DNA of 64,000 nucleotides from Acanthaster planci (Eukaryota > Echinodermata > Asteroidea > Valvatida > Acanthasteridae), in the NCBI RefSeq assembly GCF_001949145.1, contig NW_019091564.1, positions 172,728 through 236,727 on the forward strand, written 5' to 3'. Made by a program: the position numbers and the translations under genes. The notes beneath the pieces were generated by a model. It had not been told where the DNA came from. It did no database searches and saw only the letters and a list, made by a program, of their open reading frames with translations. Shown here piece after piece: positions 52,501-63,267 of this stretch; the first letter of the stretch is position 1, and each line of letters opens with the position of its first letter.

Positions 52501-55500
52501 GACAGTTGGGTCATAGAGAGCCAGCAATGAGAGGGTGGCAACTGCCGCCCCCCCCACATACACACACCCGAAAATGACAAAGAAAAAGGAGGAAAGAGAA
52601 AAAAGCTAAAGAAATAGGGGAAAGAGATGAAAGGGGGGGGGGTATAATCACCAGTTTGCTCGAAAATACTCAAACTTGCCACTTACCCCCCCTTCCACCA
52701 ATAATGCATGTTCGTTGCTAATGAATGCTTCTCCCGGAAGTTTGCCCCTGGAAAAAAATGGTCCCACCGGAAAACTCCTGGCGAGCCCAGTGTTAATGTG
52801 GCAGCATTTAACGAATGGGCATGCGCATACAGCGACGGCGAGGGTCTTCGAAAGATAAGAAACTGCTTGCTACATTATAATCAGAGAAAGAAACTTGAGC
52901 CTGGCGTGTACAGGCGAATGCAACGCGCAGGCGTAGATGCCAGCTGTTCTCGAGTTACAGTATCAGCGTCTCGAGACGTTGGGGATTTCTTACGGACCCT
53001 TTGAGATATGCCTGCATAAGCCATGGAGCTCTCGTGTATACCTGGGAGACAAAAGTCCTATTTATTTGTCTTCTGTCAACTTAATGCATGATGAGTGATA
53101 GAATTTCGGATGAGAGGATTTAAATCTTGGACGTGGCTTTACTTTTCGCCAGGCAATACTTTCAATGAGCTTTTCAGAAAACGAAATTCCCAGTAAGACA
53201 TAAACAAACAAGTACCTTTCAAATACGTTGGGCGAAGGAAACATACTGTCCTTGAAAACATCTGACGTCATCCCCAGCATGCACGTGTACATCGGCGCTA
53301 GTGGCATCCTCGCGTAGCTTATGTTCAATTTGAAAGAAATGAAGGCAAGTTTGTATCTGCCACTCCTTGGCCAATTTCACGAAAAGCTTAGGCGCGCCTT
53401 AGGGAGGAAAACTTGTCTTATCTCGTAATTCGTCCAAGACTAGATTTCCCCAAATTTAAGATGACTGGAGTGCGTCCTTTCTTCCTTAGCAACTCACGTT
53501 AATGGGTCTGGGAGTCGTTTCATCTCATGAATATGTGCAGTAACCACCTGGAAACGAGAAAGGTGTGTCGTCAAAGAGTTATTATAAAATTAACAATGTC
53601 GAGGAAGCAAACAGCTGCAGAAACAGACGTGAAAAGATTTTATATATGTGCGTTGTTCTGATAAAAAGGGTTATAGTATAGTATAGTTAAATTGCATGCA
53701 AACACCTACTTCTCTTTTAAAATAGAATGATGAAAATGATAAGAAGCATTAATGACCCAATCTTTGTACCCAAACGTTTGTGTTCTATACACATGCAAGT
53801 CCATGGCCCTGCAGAGGATGGTGGTTTCCCTGTTCTTTTCAACGACTGTTTCGTCAAGCAGTAAAGAGAAACTTAAAATAGCCATCGAATTTCAAGCCTC
53901 AATGCTTCTTTTTAGGATGGGTTTTGTGAAATTGGTCTTGCCTAAGTAGGGACATATTGTAAGTCCTATGATGAGTTGTAAGATAAGATAAATTTCGTGA
54001 AATCCAAATTGGGTCACAGATAGGGCCTACTCGCGAAGGCAACGAACCGAGACATTCACCGCACAGTTTGGAAACAAATGTAAAAAGACTGGGCACCATG
54101 GCATTTTTTTCATACAACCGGAAAGCAGTATATGCATTATTTATACTCGGTGTCTGTAACTTGCTTAAGCAAACGGCATCCCTCAAACGCTGGATCGCAG
54201 ACAACGTAATGTTTGTTTCGTAGTTTAATATACAATTCAGCGACTTAAAAACGATCATTAAATACGAGGAAAATTTCTACCAGTTTTGATTGGCAACCAG
54301 CTCTATTCCTCGGTTCAACATTGTTCAGAACATCCACGCTTTCGCCAGAGTCGCCAAAACATTCGGCCACGGATAAACAACCATAACTTCATACTGCCAA
54401 AATACATTCTGGTTTGGTGCTTATCATGCTGATTGTATTAATTCCTTGTAAATAAAGGGGGCCGAGGACCAATTGTCAATATCTTTCGTCCCGAGCGATG
54501 ATAATAATATGCGCAATATACACGTTTTTGACATTTAAGCGACACATATGTACCAACATGGTACCGTGTTTTCATTCACCTCACATATCCGCCCTGAGTA
54601 CAAGCACCCCCTCATCGGGTGAAAAGAGCCCTGCTGGTCGGAAGTGTTCATTTTGAGGACCGCAGGACCTCAGAAGACCAAAGCGTTTCCACCCTTACCT
54701 CTTGTTCGTCACATTTTGCGAGCTCAACTGACTGAATTGAACCTCGGATTTGGAAACAATTCTGCTGGTTTTTTTTCGGCATAAGGCAAATGGAGTACAG
54801 AGACCAGGTCTATGTTGTCCATTTGTGCTCATTTTCTGTGCAAAAAGAGTTTTGGAAGGTGACTGTTACCACAAAGCCCAAATAAATATGAGAACGTAAT
54901 GTACACCTGCCAGTTTCCTTGAAAAGAATCGGTTCAATGGTTCGGATAAGGGAAAAAACTGAATCCATAACGAGGCCAAAAAAAACTTAAACGGAGAGCT
55001 TAGAGTGCATCGTAAATGACAAATTTTCTTCTTTCTAATAAGAAATTTGAAAAATCAATCCTATAACTTTATAATTATTAAAGAGAAGAATGTCGGCAGC
55101 TGCTGGAGTGAAAATGTTGACAGGAGAAACCCACATAATTCGGTGCTAGCCTTTCAAATGCCGGTTCATACTAGAAAAACGAACGCGAAATTGTGACGTC
55201 ACATTAAATATTTGCGTTGGAAATTTGCAAAAGTTGAGCACGTTTCAACTCGGGCGAAATATCGATACAAATTTTCCGTGGCGTCGAATTCCGTTTGTTT
55301 TCGCATTCTCACAAAGTATACATGAACCGGCCTTAAGACACACCTTTCTGTATAATTTGACATTTGATCTTCCGTTCACGGTCGATTCCCTTCCGGTCAG
55401 AATTTCAAGTTGCAATTCTAAAAGGGAGTGGAACTTGGGGTGAAACTTATCCATCGAGGCTTCCCGTGCCCACGTCTCTCTCCCCTATTGCAGCAAAGAA

Positions 55501-57692
55501 AGGAAAATTTCATACGGTCGCTGCAATTCCGTCATAAGGGGAGTTCGGGAATGAATTAATCAATCGAGGCTGCCCGTACCCGTCACCCATCCAACAAAGC
55601 CTGGGGAATATTTTAGAATGACGCAGAAGCAGCATTAACATCTGTATGACCGAAGGGGTTCGGAGATAAAATAATCAGGCAAATCTGTCATTCAATACAC
55701 ACCCAGTCAAGCATCTCCACGGGAGACGCCAGTGTGCGTTACTCTGGGGACTCTAAGACCGTGAATGTTCACATTGATGCCGCGAAGTTTTGACGGCCAG
55801 TTACGCCCACGCAGAGAATGCTGTGTCCGCCAGGATGCGGCGGAAGTCCCTAGCGATCCGGTCATAGCGACTTATAGCTTCCATACAAGGCAAACAGTTG
55901 TCGCCGTCTTTCTTCGCTTCACTTCTTGTCCCAAAGACAAAACAGGGGATAGCAGGATGCTTTTATTTATACACGGATGGAAAAAAGTCTACGAGAACAC
56001 TTGGATTGAAGAGAGGCTTTCACAAAAAAAGTCCAAAAGAAATCAATAGCTAAGTAAGTAGATAAAACCGAGCAGTCTCAATTACTGCAGTTGCATTGTA
56101 ATACTCAATTAAGTGCACAGGCTTTAATTTGACTGCTGAGTAGAATTATAGGCAAGTCACAATATCCTATTGGATGCAGAGGATATAATGAGTGTGTACT
56201 GCCCAGTATACGAGTGTGGTCTAAAGATAAAAGCGTTTTGTCCTGTATCTATGGCACTTCCTTTTTGGGTCGCCGATATTAGTCCTATTGTGGCCGTAAA
56301 GGCCATGCTCATTTGAGGCAAGATGTGGGACGACCAGAACCTCCCTCCCTTTGTGTTGGTCATCGTTAGTACGAGAATCTCATGAATTCTTTCAAGACAT
56401 TTGCAGGAGATGCGTTAGGTAACAAAAATCTCGAGTGTCTATATGGTTTGGACATGAAGAGGGGTACCCCTCCATCACATATCTTGTCTTGGATATCCCA
56501 TTTAATAGATCAAAATGAATTTGATAGATTCAGGGAAAAAGATAAAACATGGCTTTCTCGCGAATGACGTCTATTTCAGTAAACAAATGAAAAGCCCCGT
56601 TACTGTGTTTGCCAAAACAATCTCTTCAATCGATCGGCCTTACAAACATACTCCCAGTCTCCCCTGAAAAACCTGTCTATTTTTAAACGACAAAACACTC
56701 ATTAATCTCTCCAATTTCTTCCTCTACTCTCAATCCACTCTCTTTCGACCTCGGAAAGGGGGTTTTCATTTATGCTTGGCAGACCATTGCTCTGATCAAG
56801 CGTTTATCCAAACAGGAAGGGGCTCAATCATTGATGGAAATTGCCACGGCCACTACCACTCTATTACAACCTTAACGAGGATGTTGATGTCATTCTTTTA
56901 CAAACAGCAACCGCCCGTTGGTCAGATTTTACCCTATATCCTATTTTTCTCTTATTTTCCAAAGATCACAAATTCACTTATAGTGAATAAAATTGTTTCA
57001 ATCGAAAAACTTCACTTTCCATTCGAATTTTTTGTTTCAATTTTGCATTTGTTTTTTATTTTTTGGGCCTTTTTCTGTTTTGGGGGTTAAAGTTAAGTTT
57101 GAAGGAATACTGGAAATACAGTCTTTGACATACTGTTTTCTTTATTTTTTAGTTTCTTATCAGCATTTTCTCCGTCATATGGGCGCCCTCTCTGCCGAGA
57201 CTTTTTCAGCAGTCTAAGTACGACAACCACGTGGAGATCTTCTGTGAGTTCGGCCGAGGGTTCTTGGCCTCGTGTGTCTACAACCTGCTGCTTATCCTAG
57301 CCTGCTGTTACTACGCCTTCAAGACCCGCAAGGTGCCCAGCAACTACAACGAGTCCAAGTTCATCGCGGTCAGCGTCTACTCCACGCTGGTGCTGTGCCT
57401 GGCCGCCGTGCCCGTCTACACCACGGCCGTGGCGGTCTTGCAGAAGGTGGCCACTCTCTGCGTGGCGCTGCTGCTTAATGCCTACCTGACACTGGTCTGC
57501 GTTTACCTGCCCAAGCTCTATGCCGCCCGCTTCGTGGAGGATTTGGAGGTGTCTGATTGGCGTAGCCGCCCGGAGGGCATCGCCCCAAACCTTGCTAGCT
57601 CTTTAGGAAACAGTTCGGGCTCTTGGGGACTCCGACGCGTGAAGGTCCTCCCCGCTCCCAGCACTATCGAGACCAACAATGGCCCCCTCTAG
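47574..57692 (+). CDS. Metabotropic glutamate receptor-like class C GPCR, complete, 2 exons, 854 aa
   Basis: Predicted plasma-membrane receptor. Order: signal peptide (about 1-30), Venus-flytrap domain (about 36-480), cysteine-rich domain with nine Cys (about 485-541), seven helices (about 550-805) and a short tail ending ETNNGPL. mGluR family marks: LPNVTLGFDIRDYC, GAAGST, RHPLIKATSRELS, TMLKVNRIYRIFQAGKRS, QLIIASILTF, YYAFKTRKVPSNYNESKFIA and YLPKLY. Conserved ligand-site residues are Tyr210 and Asp294. Changed ones are the Arg and Lys that hold the glutamate side chain, Thr140 and Ser162 at the Ser165/Thr188 positions, and Ala182 at Asp208 (human mGlu1 numbering, from memory). It may be a family member with another ligand. 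The start at 47574 follows an in-frame TAA at 47553. Exons 47574-49598 and 57153-57692 join in phase 0 inside TM5. Confidence 0.94.
50520..50571. repeat. Short hairpin
   Basis: caatatttgcgacc and ggtcgcaaatattg form a 14-bp perfect stem around about 24 bases. A preceding caatattgacgtcaatatt is itself palindromic. Confidence 0.85.
56311..56498 (+). repeat. Dispersed repeat family, copy 3
   Basis: Diverged match to copies 1 and 2: ccctttgtgttggtca, gagaatct, aggtaaca, aagaggggtacccct and catatcttgtcttgg occur in the same order and spacing. Confidence 0.65.
57153..57692 (+). CDS. mGluR-like exon 2
   Basis: 179 codons plus TAG after a tttttttag acceptor: FLISIFSVIWAPSLPRLF (rest of TM5 and loop), Cys in EIFCEFG (ECL2), LLLILACCYYAFKTRKV, ICL3 VPSNYNESKF, TM6 VLCLAAVPVYTT, TM7 LNAYLTLVCVYLPKLY, then a tail of about 50 residues. 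mGluR W and F in TM6 are Cys and Ala here. Confidence 0.94.
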   Translation, partial: FLISIFSVIWAPSLPRLFQQSKYDNHVEIFCEFGRGFLASCVYNLLLILACCYYAFKTRKVPSNYNESKFIAVSVYSTLVLCLAAVPVYTTAVAVLQKVATLCVALLLNAYLTLVCVYLPKLYAARFVEDLEVSDWRSRPEGIAPNLASSLGNSSGSWGLRRVKVLPAPSTIETNNGPL

Positions 57693-57880
57693 ATTTATTC
57701 CCTGGCCTTTGGAAAGGGGGCCCTTCCTTTTCTGAAGTGGAATGGGACTCTAAATAGTCAAACAAGTGATTGAAAATCCCAAAAATCAATGTCAAATTGC
57801 CATCATTAAATGACCATTGAGATAAAACAAAAAGTAGGCGGATTATGACGAACTGTAGCCTACCTCAAAGTGTAAGCAAC

Positions 57881-58145
57881 TGATTTTTTGACCAATTTAG
57901 GAAAAAAGCCAATTTGCTGAAGAGTGCACAATTTGGATTCTAGTGGACCTATTTGGACACTTTACAACTACTTCTGCGACTAAGCTCGCTGTAAATAATG
58001 CACCCCAGAGAGTACGGAATTGATCTTTTGACCAATTTAGGAAAAATGGCAACTTACTGAGAAGTACACAATTTTGGTTCTATTTGGACACTCCATTTTT
58101 ACAACTATATGCACTTCTGCCACCAAGCTCGCTATAAATAATCCA
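57881..58145. repeat. 140-bp tandem duplication after the mGluR-like gene
   Basis: Copies at 57881-58004 and 58021-58145, both starting tgat.ttttgaccaatttag and both ending aagctcgct.taaataat. Several substitutions and small indels. It lies 190 bases after the stop codon, probably in the 3' UTR. Confidence 0.9.
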
Positions 58146-58990
58146 TACATGTATTTCAGTTTGGCATGAATATAACCAGGATACGTAGTGTTGTTTGGTC
58201 AAGTCTACGTCACCAAATATTCCATGCTCACGCGCTGGCGCTCCCCGTACTTTCACAGGAACTCGAGAGTTAGAACTTTCACCCACTACGCGTTTGATTT
58301 CCACAGAATGGTGTAATTTGTGGCTGAAAGGTCAAACATACCTTTCCGAATGAGTTCCTTTTGGGGCTTTTGCACAACTATACATATACATGCATAATGA
58401 TTATAGATACATTATGCATAACACACTTCTTTAAGAACAAGGCAAGGTCTCAGTCAGTCGACAACTTTATTAATTTCCATCAACCTTTTATCTCCGACTA
58501 CGCAACAAAATGTAGGAGTTCAACTCAAACTCAGAAAACCCATTGTGTAAGGCGAATATTTGCAGTGAAAACCTTGTGAAACACTTCTTCTGGTGTCCTT
58601 TTGTCTTCCCGAAAAATATATGTATCTATTCAAAGTCCCAGTTCTCGAAGGAAACGGCCTAAATGTAACCATGAAGCGCAGACGTTTAAATCACATTCCG
58701 AGGTTTATAATCAACTTGTAATAAATAAACCGCCACTATATAACCATGCGGGCGCCTGCATGCTTTCTTGTACCAGTAGTCGACGAGCGATATCCAGAAA
58801 GGTAACCTCAGGGAGGTTTCAAATAGCCGCAGTGATCCAGAATTTCATAAGCCAACTAGAAAACACTAATGACCCCCTTCTCCTTAATCCATAAAGGCAG
58901 TTCTCGCTTTCTGAATTTCATAGAAATATAAAAACAAAAACTGCTGCCAACTGCTTGATGGCTACAGCGACTTAACATACAATTCAGAAT

Positions 58991-59035
58991 CTTTCTCAAA
59001 GGCCTTTGAGAAAGATAGGATCGAAACGTCGGGTC
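58991..59035 (+). other. Perfect palindrome plus GAAACGTC motif
   Basis: ctttctcaaagg immediately followed by its exact inverse cctttgagaaag (58991-59014), then ataggatcgaaacgtcgggt. The second half resembles the 15203-15256 motif on the other strand. Possible degenerate Penelope/hammerhead-type end; not a confident ribozyme because no CTGANGA box is present. Confidence 0.35.
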
Positions 59036-62000
59036 CTCTTACTTTGGTAAACTCCAAAAGTAAGAATTCACTCCACTCCGGTAAAATTCACTCCCTTTGA
59101 TTGAAACTTGGGACAGCAGGAGTTCGAATGAAATTTATCAACAGAATAGATCGAGATTTCACTCAAGTTTCCACTAAAAGGGGTTCTTATTAAAGCTGTT
59201 CTTGTTGTCTCACAGCGATTTCGCTCTGAAACATCTAGGCCCTACAGTTTCACTCATCGGATTTAGAAGGTGACCTCCGGTGATCCTCAACGTAATCGGC
59301 AAAACACGTCATGTTTTCTAACAAATTTGTAGAATGCTAACTATCGAGTACAAATAAAATTTAGTTTACCTGCGCAGACAAGATTGGGGGAAAACAGCAA
59401 CGGCTTTATGATGAGCAAACTCGGAATAAGTAAAGCTGTTTCATAATGGGCACAACAATTTTTTACGGGTAGTGAGTTGGGTATAGGCAGATCAAGAATC
59501 AAATCTCGGGGAAGTCCTTGTCGGGGATTTAAAAATTGAGAATTTATATTCTTTTGGGGAGAATCTAAATTGTTGACTATTTACATGCTTTAGTAAAGAA
59601 GAAGCGCTATAGGCTCCCAAAATAACCATTCACTACATTTCTGTAAGAAAAAAAATATCCCCCTTTTGGGTGGGGCATGGACCACGTTCTGCTACCATTC
59701 GCGAATGAGTACACTGCGAACACTGTCTTCAGCAGTTAAACACTTTTCTGCATGTTTAGTCGCTAAGCAAGTTTCGTGGTTTAGATGTTTATAGCTTAGA
59801 AGCTGAACATTTAGATTTGTGGAATTTGACAAATAATGCCTAACGCCTACACGTATTTCACAAAGTGATAACAAGATATCGACTTTAATTCCGAAGTAAA
59901 CAGATTTTTGGAGCGTGGTGGCGGGAGCAACATGTTCAATAGGGTCCGAGCGATGAGGTCACAATTTAAATACTCACTTTTTGTACAATCGTATACCTTT
60001 CTTCCTTGTATGAAAAAATCTGTCATTCTGTTGGAGTTAAGTGAATTGAAAAGGGCGTTTTTTAGAATTTTGCTTTTAATTGATCATGCTCTACAAGATG
60101 ACAGGGGGCGCTGTTGCAATGATGTCAAAAGGGGAATACTGCTCAGTTTGTAAGTTTCCCCATTCAGATATTGTGCACCCAAACTTTGCTCATTGGAAGC
60201 AGTTCCGAGAAAGAGTTATTCGTTAGTTTATTGTCATATACTTGGACAAGTTACCAAAGAAAAAGATATTTAGAAAATAATAAAACATCGAATATTCCAA
60301 CAGTTTTCATACAAAATCAATTCAGTGTTCGGAATTTTTCCCTTGAATGACATTATAGATTTGCTCAGGAACATTGATACTTGCATTGGCATAAAAATCA
60401 ACATGGTAGAAATTACCATTTGAAGAGAGAAAACAACAATCAAAACAAAGGTATTTTGAAACACGAAGGTTCATTTTCAAAGATTTTAATGACACATAAT
60501 ATGATGCATACACCCTTAGACTTTAGCTGTAAATAACTGATTTCGTTCCAACGATGTACTTAAAAGGCGTTATGAATACATCTTCTATTACTGTTACTAA
60601 AACATGCATTATTAAGTTAGCTGAAAGTAATTATTTTTGCTAGAGGAAAAGCTTAAATCACTCTTAATATTGTGCACGTGGTTATTAAATATCTTAAATA
60701 CCTGTCTCTCTTTGCATATTCACGTATTTATTGGTGTAATTCCCGTACGTGAATTCCTCCTCGAGTTTTCCCGAGTCTTTCTCTTTCTCTCTCTATTCCA
60801 TTTTCAGCAGCACGCCAAATAAGTTAGCATTCCGGCCTTCACTCGCTCCAGGCAGTCAATGAGTCGCTCCACCTCTCCGACTGCAGTGCGTTAACAACAA
60901 GTTGACTGATTTTGACTGGAGAAACAACAGCTCTGTCCAGAGTTGCGTTTGTGTAGGACTCCTGAAATTTTTCTTGTAGCGATACATTTACTCCACAAAA
61001 CTGTTGCAAGATAATCTGTGTATAGCATGGTTGGTATTGTTTAAAAAATATTAATGTGCTCATTGTATTCACGTTTTGTCAATGGAAGCGGCAATGTGCC
61101 CTAATGTAATTTAATTTTCAAAAATTATTCACAGTAAATCTTAAATATATTTAATATTTCACGTATAAAATAAATCTGTCGTATACTGAGTTGGTTTAGT
61201 CTGTTACAGTGCAGTTAGTATGTAGTAAGCGTGTTCCAATTTCGCGTTGCCACCTATACGGGTACATTGTACATGTGCTTTCTTCCCAACACTGCAGTTA
61301 TTCGTTAAAGTCAATATAAATATTCTTTTTAGTTCTTATTACGCCTGTATGGGAGTAGTTTGAGAAAAAACTATTTTAAACGCAAGAAGTAGACACTATA
61401 CTCAATATTATTTAACATTCTATGCGGCTAAATATTGTGCAGTCATGAGTTCACAATCAGTTCACATCTTAAAGAACTACCGTCCACTCAGCCAGTTGGT
61501 ACGGTGCATCAGGGCACAGTGGCCGACACAATGTTCTGGGGGTGGATGGTTAATCCTCCTGGGCCGCCCCCCCCTAAAAAACAGAGGAGATATCAAGAAC
61601 ATACCTGCACTACAAGACCCGTCTAGTTTTTATATCTACAATGTATAAACCGCCCTTGACTCGAAACTACTGATCCACTGCTGCGCCCCTGCAAGGGGGG
61701 GTCGAATGAGTCGGAGCCCCCAGAGTCCAAGGTTAAAATCTAATGATGCAAGCGATATTGCCAGCTGTTATAGTTTGAAATGCAGCTATATCAACAGACT
61801 CTGAACCCGCCTTGGCTCTCGCCCTCGAGTCCCCTGACAATGCGACGCTGTGTCACTCGTACATCTGACAAAATTTGACATGATCTTACTGACCCTGCAG
61901 ACGCTTTTGCGAAGCAATGATACTCGTTCTCATGAATTTTGACATCTAGGCCTATGCGATCATAGTTACAAGCTTTCCTGTTACCCATCAAGTCTGAACA

Positions 62001-62794
62001 AACTAGAAAACGAAGGCAAGTTATTTCTGTTTCATTGTGTGTAAAGTCTTCCTTCTCCTCAAATTAAAAGACCGCGTACTTACTCGTTCAGTATTGAAAA
62101 AAAAAATCAAATATAGACCGATCTCACCAGCCCCACTCCACGCGTGAGTATATGGCAACATGTGCAACCTTTAAGGTCATATGCGCATTCGCCAGTACCC
62201 GGCAACCGCCTTGAACAACGAGCTCGGACGGGCTAATCTCTTTCGTAACCATGGTAACTGTAGTGAAAGAAGCACAGTCGTTGCATAACACTGCAATGGG
62301 TAGCTTGGTGTCTCAAGCTGCATCCGAATCTCTTGTCTAGAGCTAGGTCTAGGTCTTCGCTCCATTGGAAATGCGTGGAGACGCGCAGACAAAAGACCTA
62401 GCCGTAGCTCTAGAAGCCCGTTTCGGACACGGCCTCAGTCTATGCCCGTACACTTTGGCATATACATGTATTGTCATATAGCGATATATCGACCTGTATT
62501 GTTGTTCACATTCTAACTAGTAGATCGTTCGTCGTGGGTCAGTGAATTATTCGTCGCAGCCGCGGTGCCAAATCATATGTTATAGTTTGTGATTCATCCG
62601 GGTAAGGCAGAAATTTGTTGAGGCTCTAAATAAAGCAAATAAAGTGTTTCATTTCGGTGCGATGGAATTATAATCTCACCCGGTGACAGACGGAATGCTC
62701 CATTCCACTCAGCTTCACCTCCCAGTCGACGAACAGCCCATTCCTTCTGCCACCTCGTGAAATAATGCTCATCATTACACTCACAAACATTCAC

Positions 62795-62800
62795 TTTATT
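62795..62800 (-). terminator. Polyadenylation signal of the clarin-like gene
   Basis: Minus-strand AATAAA about 163 bases after the stop codon of the clarin-like exon; the only such hexamer close downstream. Confidence 0.5.
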
Positions 62801-62962
62801 AATGACAGCTCCAAGTAATTACGTCCTCTTATCTCGAGGAAGAACTCATGCGTGTTCCTAAGGAGCGCGTCTTTGGCAAATGCACGCAAATCCGACTTCT
62901 GTGATTGGCCACCTCACTCCAAGGGCGGGGCTTAACAGATCGGCCATTTATCAGTCAGCACC

Positions 62963-63267
62963 TTAGTACATAAGCCCCAGGCCCACGTTGTTGTTTCCCG
63001 TCCCTTTGCTGCTTTTGGGCTCGCTTTTCTTCTTCTTGCTTTTCAAGAGGTCCGGTTCCTGTAGAAGGTGAGCCAGGAAGACGAAGAAGATGTTGAGGAG
63101 GAAGAGGACGAAGCTTGCCAGAGCCAGCCAGTAGGAGTAGCCGAAAGACACCGAAGTGGTCCGGAAGTTGTTGGGTGGATCCATGTCTGCCTTGGTCAGG
63201 ACATTGGTGGTGAGTTGCGTCAGGTATAAGATCAAGTACAACAGCCACGCAAGAAAGCTGCCGATAG
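62963..63267 (-). CDS. Clarin-like membrane protein, last coding exon
   Basis: 305 nt, phase needing one upstream base, then 100 codons and TAA. It reads AIGSFLAWLLYLILYLTQL (helix 3), TNVLTKADMDPPNN (loop), YSYWLALASFVLFLLNIFFV (helix 4), a basic KSKKKKSEPKSSKG tail and C-terminal GLGLMY. Clarins are small four-helix proteins of the tetraspan-like group tied to hair-cell and photoreceptor function in vertebrates; human CLRN1 also has TTSFWVIFF and ends ADLMY. Acceptor ctgtatag. Upstream exons lie beyond 64000 or were not recognised. A claudin-type relative is the main alternative. Confidence 0.6.

Larger units (their letters stand above)
49599..57152 (+). other. mGluR-like intron 1 (7.55 kb)
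   Basis: No exon recognised; the flanking exons join without loss. It contains a short inverted repeat near 50520-50571, poly-C/T-rich patches (52545, 52625), an imperfect direct repeat near 55450 and 55560 (atcgaggct.cccgt.ccc), and dispersed repeat copy 3. Confidence 0.7.
57693..62962. other. Intergenic, between mGluR-like and clarin-like genes
   Basis: 5.3 kb. Includes the 3' UTR of the mGluR-like gene, a two-copy tandem repeat (57881-58145), a perfect 24-base palindrome followed by GAAACGTC (58991-59030), and the clarin 3' UTR. No coding exon recognised. Confidence 0.6.
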
